Shown here: piece after piece, positions 23,561-27,736 of the stretch
How the letters are laid out: every line of letters begins with the position of its first letter
How positions within the stretch are numbered: position 1 is the first letter of the stretch
Virus record (IMG/VR): IMGVR_UViG_3300021502_000006
Span: 1 to 27,736 of that record
DNA: 27,736 bases
Direction: 5' to 3' (one strand)
Source of the DNA: a virus
Translations under genes and position numbers: made by a program
Notes under the pieces: model-generated
The model's input: only the letters and a program-made list of their open reading frames with translations
The model's database searches: none
Told to the model about the DNA's origin: nothing

Positions 23561-23630
23561 ATTTCCTCAGAATTTCTATAAGTAATTTTTTCTTTTTAGG
23601 GTAATCCGATATGGTTCTGACAATTATATT

Positions 23631-23659
23631 TTTTTGGATGAATAAATCATCTTTATAAT
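23631..23659 (+). promoter_or_regulatory. Candidate promoter for the ssb unit
   Basis: A perfect TATAAT at 23654-23659 with TTTTTG (23631-23636) 17 bp upstream; only the -10 is convincing. It lies between a terminator and the next gene pair, where a promoter is needed. Confidence 0.4.
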
Positions 23660-23681
23660 TTTTATTTAATAGGAGGTTTGA

Positions 23682-23828
23682 ATGTACGTAGAGGATATTA
23701 CCGATTATCAATTTAAAGAAGTGTATCATATGGATATATTTGATAGAGATGAATATGTCGAACTTCAAAATATCCGTGCTAATAAACGTAAAATCAAGAA
23801 ATATCATTTTAAGGGGGATTGGAGATGA
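23682..23828 (+). CDS. Small hypothetical protein upstream of ssb
   Basis: 48 residues: MYVEDITDYQFKEVYHMDIF, then an acidic stretch and a basic C-terminus (NKRKIKKYHFKGDWR). ATG lies 5 nt after AGGAGG. The stop overlaps the start of ssb (ATGA at 23825-23828), so translation of ssb is probably coupled to it. The acidic-then-basic layout suggests a small regulator or binding protein, but no family was recognised. Confidence 0.65.
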   Translation: MYVEDITDYQFKEVYHMDIFDRDEYVELQNIRANKRKIKKYHFKGDWR

Positions 23829-24166
23829 ATAATCTTAATTCATTTTTGGTTGAAGGTAATTTGGTTAGAGATCCGGAGTTGACTATAACGGAGGCCGGTA
23901 ATAGTGTATGTAATTTTACTATTGCCAGTAATCGGTATTATAAGAATGGTTCTGGAGAGCCTATCCAAGAAGTATCTTATTTCGATTGTGTTGCGTGGAA
24001 TGGACTTGCTGAGGTATGCTCTGAATATCTACATAAGGGCCGTGGTGTACGTATTGTCGGCCGTCTCAAACAGGATAGATGGATTGATACAGATGGCAAC
24101 AAAAAGGCTCGTATCAAGGTTATCTGCGATAGCGTTGATTTTAAACCTGTGTTTACACAACATTAA
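23825..24166 (+). CDS. ssb: Single-stranded DNA-binding protein
   Basis: 113 residues. OB-fold SSB signature: FLVEGNLVRDPELTITEAGN, then VCNFTIASNRYY, VSYFDCVAWNGLAEVCSEYL and GRGVRIVGRLKQDRW. It coats single-stranded DNA during replication or recombination. ATG 23825 is favoured because it overlaps the upstream stop (ATGA) and follows GGGGGATTGGAG; an in-frame TTG two codons earlier is less likely. The protein ends directly after the OB fold (DFKPVFTQH) and lacks the acidic, Phe-ended tail that cellular SSBs use to bind partners. Followed by a terminator. Confidence 0.93.
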   Translation: MNNLNSFLVEGNLVRDPELTITEAGNSVCNFTIASNRYYKNGSGEPIQEVSYFDCVAWNGLAEVCSEYLHKGRGVRIVGRLKQDRWIDTDGNKKARIKVICDSVDFKPVFTQH

Positions 24167-24173
24167 GGAGAAG

Positions 24174-24198
24174 GGGAGAATTCTTTTCTCCCTTTTTT
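24174..24198 (+). terminator. Rho-independent terminator after ssb
   Basis: Stem GGGAGAA / TTCTCCC with a 5-nt loop followed by six T residues, 7 nt after the ssb stop. Confidence 0.85.
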
Positions 24199-24251
24199 CT
24201 GAATAGTTCTACAGTTTTATGAATTGTGGATGATTAAATCTGGAGGGTGTA

Positions 24252-24689
24252 ATGGCTGATTATACAAGAAAAGAATTAGTTGAACTATTAATGGCAATGG
24301 AGAAATCGATACCGAGTGTTCGTATAACTTCTCCGAGTGATATTATTACAATGTTTGTTCAGGAAATGTATGCCAATCAGGAATTATTTATGGTTGTTGG
24401 TTTAGATGGGGCGCACAATATTATATACAAAGAGATTGTTACCAAGGGAATCCTTAACAAAACACTCGTCCACCCAAGAGAAATCTATAGAAAGGCTATA
24501 GTGGAAGGTTGTGAAAGCATAATCGCAGTACACAACCACCCATCCGGCAGCGCTGAGCCGTCAACCGAAGATGATCAAATAACAGAAAGATTGAAAAAAG
24601 CCGGTAAGGTTATCGGAATCAATCTCCTTGACCATATAATAATTGGAAAGAAAGGATATTTTTCTTACACTGAAGAATATAAATTATAA
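24252..24689 (+). CDS. radC: RadC-like JAB/MPN-domain protein
   Basis: 145 residues, essentially only the JAB domain of RadC. The JAMM metal motif is complete: E44 in NQELF, H94-x-H96 in AVHNHPSGSAEPS and D107 ten residues later. Cellular RadC proteins are longer, with an N-terminal helix-hairpin-helix region that is absent here. Family knowledge: JAMM proteins are zinc isopeptidases or hydrolases; the biochemical role of RadC-like proteins is unsettled and they are common next to antirestriction genes on mobile elements, as here (ArdC two genes on). ATG follows GGAGGGTGTA. Confidence 0.88.
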   Translation: MADYTRKELVELLMAMEKSIPSVRITSPSDIITMFVQEMYANQELFMVVGLDGAHNIIYKEIVTKGILNKTLVHPREIYRKAIVEGCESIIAVHNHPSGSAEPSTEDDQITERLKKAGKVIGINLLDHIIIGKKGYFSYTEEYKL

Positions 24690-24716
24690 CAGTAAAATTT
24701 TTTTTAGGAGTGTATT

Positions 24717-25025
24717 ATGAATTCTTTAAAAACTTTCATAAGATTGATGAATGATTTTGTTAAAGCACAGAAGAAGTATGCTGATTGTGGTGCATGGGAT
24801 ACCGAACCTTCATATCATTTCCGATATGGTGTTGCGAATATCTTAAGGGGTAACCCCTGGAAAGGTTTAACTCCGGATGAATGGGAATTGTATACAGAGT
24901 GTTCTAAAAGGAAGCTTGCAGCACGTGCATTAAATACAAGGATGCGAAGAATTGAAAGGTTTGTGTTGGATCACCCCATGATAAATGCAGAAAAACTTAT
25001 TGATATTGTAGATCAAAATTTTTGA
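24717..25025 (+). CDS. Hypothetical protein, 102 residues
   Basis: Begins MNSLKTFIRLMNDFVKAQKK. Helix-rich and basic in the middle (ECSKRKLAARALNTRMRRIE), ends DIVDQNF. ATG follows AGGAGTGTATT. Contains W-D-T-E-P-S-Y-H-F-R-Y-G near residues 27-38. No family recognised. Its stop codon overlaps the first base of palindrome copy 4, and the next ribosome-binding site follows that palindrome at once. Confidence 0.7.
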   Translation: MNSLKTFIRLMNDFVKAQKKYADCGAWDTEPSYHFRYGVANILRGNPWKGLTPDEWELYTECSKRKLAARALNTRMRRIERFVLDHPMINAEKLIDIVDQNF

Positions 25026-25048
25026 AAAACGAAACTAATTTCGTTTTT
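25025..25048. repeat. 24-bp palindrome, copy 4 (perfect arms)
   Basis: Identical to copy 1 at 14264-14287: 10-bp arms around CTAA. It starts at the stop codon of one gene and directly abuts GGAGGTTAAA, the ribosome-binding site of the 18-codon leader ORF. It could act as a terminator, a translational operator or a DNA operator. Confidence 0.85.
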
Positions 25049-25058
25049 GGAGGTTAAA

Positions 25059-25115
25059 ATGGCTGTATATATCATTTTTAAAGGCGAAGAAATTGTTGAA
25101 TGGGGTGGAAGATGA
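25059..25115 (+). CDS. 18-residue leader peptide ORF before ardC
   Basis: MAVYIIFKGEEIVEWGGR. ATG preceded by GGAGG with 6-nt spacing (TTAAAA included), the best ribosome-binding site in this stretch. Its stop overlaps an ATG of the ArdC-like gene (ATGA at 25112-25115), which itself lacks a strong site, so the mini-ORF probably delivers ribosomes to ardC by re-initiation. The palindrome just upstream may control both. Confidence 0.5.
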   Translation: MAVYIIFKGEEIVEWGGR

Positions 25116-25879
25116 AAGCAGCAGAATTGATAAATAAAGTCAAAGATGAGATCACCGATCCAAATCTGATTATAAAAACTCTCGAATATAATATCTTTGG
25201 TGCTGATATTCCAATGAAAAAATGGTCAAGAACAAATCAAATAATAGCATTGATGTATGGCCATACAGATGCAAGATCTTACAATGCCTGGAAGTCTATC
25301 AATAGAACAGTTAAAAAGGGCGAAAAAGCTTTTTATATTATAAAGCCCTATACTTTTAAAGATAAAGAAACCGGAGAAGTTACTCTCCGGTTTGGGACTC
25401 AAGCTGAATTTGGATATATTCAGACTGAGGGTGAAGTACCACCAGAATACAATAAAGTTGAAGAAAAGGCAATAGTTTATCCCGATGTTTATAAAATTGC
25501 TGATATGCTTGGAGTTGAGATTGTAAAAGATGTTTCGCGAACTGGAGAAGCTGCTTCTTATAACAACACAACAAAAACAATCAGAATAACATCCGATGAT
25601 CCCAATGCAGTATTTCATGAATTATCCCATGCAATAGATCATGCTGTAAATGAGAATCTCGGAACAACTGCAGAAAAAGAAATTGTTGCAGAATTTTCCT
25701 CAGCTGTTCTCAGTATGTATTATAAAGTAGACAACGATATGGGAGTTTCCAAGGGATATCTTGAGTATTTTTCCGAAGGAAATCTTGTTCATAAATTAAA
25801 TATTTTGTTGCCAAGAATTGAAAATGTGATAAAATATGTTGTAGATGCTAACGATACAGTATTACAAAAAGTGTCATAG
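25112..25879 (+). CDS. ardC: ArdC-type antirestriction protein (ssDNA-binding domain plus zincin metallopeptidase)
   Basis: 255 residues from ATG 25112, overlapping the leader ORF; an in-frame ATG at 25100 would add four residues. N-terminal ArdC-like single-strand DNA-binding domain: W-S-R-T-N-Q-I-I, then RSYNAWKSINRTVKKGEKAF (family pattern 'Y..W......VKKGEKA'). C-terminal zincin domain: SYNNTTKTIRI, then HELSHAID with H169-E170-L-S-H173 and a candidate third ligand at E190 or E194 (EKEIVAEF). Known ArdC proteins protect incoming single-stranded plasmid DNA from restriction; here it would shield phage DNA or act on host proteins. The motif set is complete. Confidence 0.88.
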   Translation: MKAAELINKVKDEITDPNLIIKTLEYNIFGADIPMKKWSRTNQIIALMYGHTDARSYNAWKSINRTVKKGEKAFYIIKPYTFKDKETGEVTLRFGTQAEFGYIQTEGEVPPEYNKVEEKAIVYPDVYKIADMLGVEIVKDVSRTGEAASYNNTTKTIRITSDDPNAVFHELSHAIDHAVNENLGTTAEKEIVAEFSSAVLSMYYKVDNDMGVSKGYLEYFSEGNLVHKLNILLPRIENVIKYVVDANDTVLQKVS

Positions 25880-25956
25880 GTCTATGAAGCGCAGTGCGAC
25901 CGCCTGACATGATGTCGAAGCTTTTTCAAGTGACCCTGGCCCAATACCGGGGAGGT
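25880..25956 (+). ncRNA. GC-rich structured gap after ardC
   Basis: A gap of about 100 nt, clearly GC-richer than its surroundings, with possible stems AAGC/GCTT (25887-25890 with 25920-25923) enclosing GC-AGT-GC and TGAC-ATGAT-GTCG, then CCCTGG-CCCAATA-CCGGGG (25934-25952). The last has a 7-nt loop with C-A-A where tRNA T-loops have C-R-A, but no closing acceptor stem is found, so a tRNA is not claimed. May be a riboswitch-like or processing element upstream of the next gene. Confidence 0.35.
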
Positions 25957-25982
25957 GGTATACAAACTTTTGGAGGGTGAAG

Positions 25983-26282
25983 ATGAAAAGAGTTTTATAT
26001 ATTAAACCGAGTGAGCATGTAACAGATATTGATAATATAAATAATTCTGTACATATTTGCGCAATAGAGAAAAAAACTGGTACTGTTAGTCTCATTGCAA
26101 GACTCCCTGATACTAATTATGGAGTTATTCCAATAACCAAAGATGCTTCTATTTATGACAGCAGGAACAGAGTGGTCAGTATGAGAACATTCGTCAGAAA
26201 CAACATTGATGATTTTGATTTTTATGCTTTTGATGATGTATATGAAATGCTTGAATGGTTACTCAAAAGAGATGATTTATGA
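25983..26282 (+). CDS. Hypothetical protein, 99 residues
   Basis: MKRVLYIKPSEHVTDIDNIN to WLLKRDDL. ATG 25983 follows GGAGGGTGAAG, preferred to an in-frame GTG two codons upstream. Alternating beta-like N-terminus (VHICAIEKKTGTVSLIARLP) and acidic helical C-terminus (DDFDFYAFDDVYEMLEWLL). No family recognised. Overlaps the next gene (ATGA at 26279-26282). Confidence 0.7.
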   Translation: MKRVLYIKPSEHVTDIDNINNSVHICAIEKKTGTVSLIARLPDTNYGVIPITKDASIYDSRNRVVSMRTFVRNNIDDFDFYAFDDVYEMLEWLLKRDDL

Positions 26283-26476
26283 AAATCTATGCAAAATTGA
26301 AAGATGGTCGTTTGGATTGGTGGCCTGTTACCTATATTGAGTTTACAAAAGAAGGTAATTTGAAATGGGTAAAAGGAATCATCAATTTTGCCAGAAAACA
26401 AAATTATCCAATTGGTGCACATATTGATGAAATTGATCTTGATAAGAGATTGGAAATCAAATTTGTTAGAGAATAA
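26279..26476 (+). CDS. Hypothetical protein, 65 residues
   Basis: MKIYAKLKDGRLDWWPVTYI, then EFTKEGNLKWVKGIINFARK and an acidic/basic end (DEIDLDKRLEIKFVRE). Start overlaps the previous stop (ATGA), so the two small proteins are probably made together in similar amounts. Compact beta-like, with three Trp in the first 31 residues. No family recognised. Confidence 0.7.
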   Translation: MKIYAKLKDGRLDWWPVTYIEFTKEGNLKWVKGIINFARKQNYPIGAHIDEIDLDKRLEIKFVRE

Positions 26477-26497
26477 TTTTTTACAGGAGGTAATTGT

Positions 26498-26902
26498 ATG
26501 AAAAAAATTAGCGGTAAGCTGATGCTGGCAGTGTTGTTGTTTTCTCTGTTCGCAGCAATGTTGTCAGCGATGATCGTTCCGGTCATCAACAGCAGCCGGG
26601 CAGAGTTTAGTAAACTGCAGGTTGTTGCCGAAGTTAACAAGATCCCGGTGAAAGGAGAAGTAGCAGTGCAGCCTGTTTCGGCGGCGCACAGTGAAATTAT
26701 GGCAGTCCAAACTGTCAGATATAAACCGGGATCGAAGGCTACATTTTATAATAACCGTCCAGCAGGACAAAACGCTGTCAGCTTTCTATATTATGTGGTC
26801 GTACTGATAGCAATTGGATTTTCCACCGCATTGATCAGCGGTACTACTCGAACATACCAGAAAGGTATAGGAGGATATCTGCATATTGCAGGTTATACTT
26901 AA
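26498..26902 (+). CDS. Small membrane protein with two hydrophobic helices
   Basis: 134 residues. Strong ribosome-binding site (AGGAGG, 8 nt before ATG). Hydrophobic segment 1 at about 8-30 (LMLAVLLFSLFAAMLSAMIV) follows MKKISGK, so it may be a signal anchor; the stretch from 31 to 92 is polar; hydrophobic segment 2 at about 94-115 (SFLYYVVVLIAIGFSTALIS) precedes a short basic tail. Two helices with an exported middle would suit an envelope-modifying or superinfection-exclusion protein, or an odd holin or spanin-like component, but no motif decides. Its codons look more GC-rich than those of the neighbours, hinting at separate origin. Confidence 0.65.
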   Translation: MKKISGKLMLAVLLFSLFAAMLSAMIVPVINSSRAEFSKLQVVAEVNKIPVKGEVAVQPVSAAHSEIMAVQTVRYKPGSKATFYNNRPAGQNAVSFLYYVVVLIAIGFSTALISGTTRTYQKGIGGYLHIAGYT

Positions 26903-26924
26903 CCATTTTCTTTTTAAAATATAT

Positions 26925-26995
26925 ACGGCTGTAGTTCAAGATTGCAGAATACTGGATCGTGCACCGGAGATGCAGGGCCATGCCTGTCAGCCGTA
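26925..26995 (+). tRNA. tRNA-His-like cloverleaf with aberrant loops (probably non-canonical or degenerate)
   Basis: Stems: perfect 7-bp acceptor ACGGCTG / CAGCCGT (26925-26931 with 26988-26994); D stem GTTC / GAAT with a 9-nt loop; anticodon stem CTGG / CCGG (26952-26955 with 26964-26967) with loop ATCGTGCA; T stem GCAGG / CCTGT (26972-26976 with 26983-26987) with 6-nt loop GCCATG. It aligns along its length with bacterial tRNA-His (GCTATAGCTCAG, CTGGATTGTG in E. coli), placing GTG in the anticodon position. Odd: position 33 would be C rather than the invariant T, the T-loop lacks TTCRA, the D-loop lacks GG, and no CCA is encoded. Either a decayed tRNA or a tRNA mimic. Confidence 0.5.
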
Positions 26996-26999
26996 ATTG

Positions 27000-27033
27000 A
27001 AGGTGAATATCTATGAAGCACCTTTTTAAACTA
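27000..27033 (+). promoter_or_regulatory. Hairpin with U-run covering a 10-codon ORF
   Basis: AAGGTG (27000-27005) pairs with CACCTT (27019-27024) and is followed by TTT, a weak terminator form. The left arm is also a possible ribosome-binding site for ATG 27013 (MKHLFKLKID, stop at about 27043), so the hairpin would hide it. Probably separates the two tRNA-like elements. Confidence 0.3.
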
Positions 27034-27062
27034 AAGATAGATTGACAGCCGGAAAGACGGCG

Positions 27063-27206
27063 TAGGCAAGTGGCGGAAGTAGACGCTCTCTAAATAGCGG
27101 TAATTAGAGAAAATGGCCAGGCGTGTCAGTGCGAAAATCCGGTAGTAGGACGTCTTAATAAGTGAACGGTCGCACACATTGCAGGTATCAAATCCTGCCT
27201 TGCCTA
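27063..27206 (+). tRNA. tRNA-Leu-like structure with an enlarged variable region (about 70 nt)
   Basis: Acceptor arms TAGGCAAG (27063-27070) and CTTGCCTA (27199-27206) pair over 8 bp. Next come TG and the D-arm GCG-GAAGTAGA-CGC, which with its flank reads TGGCGGAAGTAGACGC, close to the class II Leu signature TGGCGGAATTGGTAGACGC but lacking TTGG. Then TCTCTAA-N10-TTAGAGA (27087-27110) in place of a normal anticodon arm, then about 70 nt holding GTGCGA / TCGCAC (27129-27134 with 27170-27175), then a T-arm GCAGG-TATCAAAT-CCTGC (27181-27198, 8-nt loop instead of 7). Total 144 nt against about 85 for a class II tRNA. No group I intron core was recognised. Could be a disrupted tRNA gene or a tRNA-derived RNA. 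Confidence 0.5.
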
Positions 27207-27292
27207 TAATCGGATATGCTTCCGTATGGGAGATTACCGGCAAAGGCTATCCCTGAATAGTCTACACTTCAAAATTAGAGAAAAACTTTTTA

Positions 27293-27317
27293 CCAGCTTC
27301 AGGGAGCTGGTTGTTTT
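27293..27317 (+). terminator. Rho-independent terminator after the tRNA-like cluster
   Basis: Perfect 6-bp stem CCAGCT / AGCTGG with a 6-nt loop followed by TTGTTTT. It closes the structured interval before the next gene. Confidence 0.8.
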
Positions 27318-27396
27318 ACAAGATTATAATATGGAATCCTAAGACTGGTAAGAAAGAAAATTATTGTATGGCAGTTATTAAATACGGGGGTAAAAA

Positions 27397-27736
27397 ATGA
27401 TAGATAGATCAAAAATAAAGAAGATGTATGTATGGGATACGGATATCACATACAAGGTAAAAAGATATGTTATAGATACGTTTAAAGATGGATCGTGTTT
27501 GATTGTTTCTGAAGAAAGTGAATGGTCTTTTGAGAATGGAGAAAAGTATATGACATTAAATTATCTTCATTATAAAGAAATCACTGAAGATAAGTATCGT
27601 CCGTTTAAAGTAGAAGAAACGTCGGAAGAATTTCTTGACTATCTTTTCCGGAGGAAGAATGGAATCGGTCAGATATCTAAATGTACAACTGTGTCATCAA
27701 TGAGTGGGGGTGTTTACATAACAGGTTTTTGGAAAG
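27397..27736 (+). CDS. Hypothetical protein (5' part; runs off the right edge)
   Basis: 113 residues visible and still open. Begins MIDRSKIKKMYVWDTDITYK; ATG preceded by GGGGGTAAAA. Beta-rich N-terminal half (VKRYVIDTFKDGSCLIVSEE, EWSFENG), then a charged helix (YRPFKVEETSEEFLDYLF). No family recognised from the visible part. It follows the terminator at 27293-27317, so it probably has its own promoter between 27317 and 27397, though none stands out. Confidence 0.65.
   Translation, partial: MIDRSKIKKMYVWDTDITYKVKRYVIDTFKDGSCLIVSEESEWSFENGEKYMTLNYLHYKEITEDKYRPFKVEETSEEFLDYLFRRKNGIGQISKCTTVSSMSGGVYITGFWK

Larger units (their letters stand above)
26903..27396. other. 494-bp interval without a convincing protein gene
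   Basis: Contains two tRNA-like structures, a small hairpin, further complementary segments and a terminator, listed separately. The open frames on either strand are short, lack ribosome-binding sites and cross the structured elements. Confidence 0.6.

Noticed and set aside
23559-23807. 82-codon open frame on the minus strand opposite the gene before ssb
   Set aside because: It is antisense to the well-supported 48-residue gene and its ribosome-binding site; composition is that of a reverse-strand shadow.
25880-25960. Third tRNA-like element after ardC
   Set aside because: A T-arm-like hairpin with a 7-nt loop is present, but no closing acceptor stem or normal D-arm could be drawn.
27063-27206. 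Group I intron inside a tRNA-Leu(UAA) gene
   Set aside because: The insertion is only about 60-70 nt, far below a group I intron, and no P3-P7 core or G-U splice-site pair was recognised.
27311-27400. 29-codon ORF overlapping the start of the last gene (ATGA)
   Set aside because: Its TTG start lies directly at the end of the terminator stem and the peptide has no recognisable features; the overlap alone is too weak.
1-27736. CRISPR arrays, insertion sequences, integrase or attachment sites
   Set aside because: No regularly spaced repeats with unique spacers, no transposase or integrase motif and no tRNA-flanking direct repeats were seen in the window.

Overview
The window is part of the genome of a short-tailed (podovirus-type) bacteriophage or prophage. 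Two gene blocks diverge from an AT-rich control region at about 21,980-22,540. The host cannot be read from the sequence. The strong AGGAGG-type ribosome-binding sites suit a Shine-Dalgarno-using bacterium, and the low-GC style suggests an AT-rich host.

Left block, minus strand, 21,980 down to 1: a complete late morphogenesis operon in BPP-1/T7-like order. It runs: small terminase-like protein, MazG-like protein, zinc-ribbon-like protein, large terminase, one or two small proteins (with an apparent frameshift), an acidic protein, portal, Bbp19-like protein, scaffold, major capsid protein, Bbp16-like capsid accessory protein, a strong terminator, tail adaptor (gp11-like), tail nozzle (gp12-like), three internal virion/ejection proteins (gp14-, gp15- and gp16-like), and a tail fibre cut by the left edge. 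Genes are packed with ATGA/TAATG/GTGA overlaps, so translation is probably coupled. The gp16-position protein is a roughly 2,300-residue polyvalent protein carrying a zinc-metallopeptidase motif and an ADP-ribosyltransferase-like domain.

Control region, 21,981-22,540: no convincing gene. It holds a 70-bp-spaced direct repeat, several short dyads, one copy of a 24-bp palindrome that recurs four times in the window, and a long imperfect inverted repeat (22,344-22,502) just before the first rightward gene.

Right block, plus strand, 22,541 to the right edge: small early or accessory genes. Recognisable products are a single-stranded DNA-binding protein, a RadC/JAB-domain protein and an ArdC-type antirestriction protein preceded by an 18-codon leader ORF. 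The others are unrecognised small proteins plus a two-helix membrane protein. Rho-independent terminators divide the block.

The gaps of the right block are unusually rich in potential RNA structure. The most striking is 26,925-27,317. It holds a His-tRNA-like cloverleaf of about 70 nt with aberrant loops, then a Leu-tRNA-like structure whose anticodon-to-T-arm interval is swollen to about 70 nt, then a terminator. These tRNA-like elements and the 24-bp palindromes, two of which abut ribosome-binding sites on opposite strands, are the best candidates for undescribed biology here.
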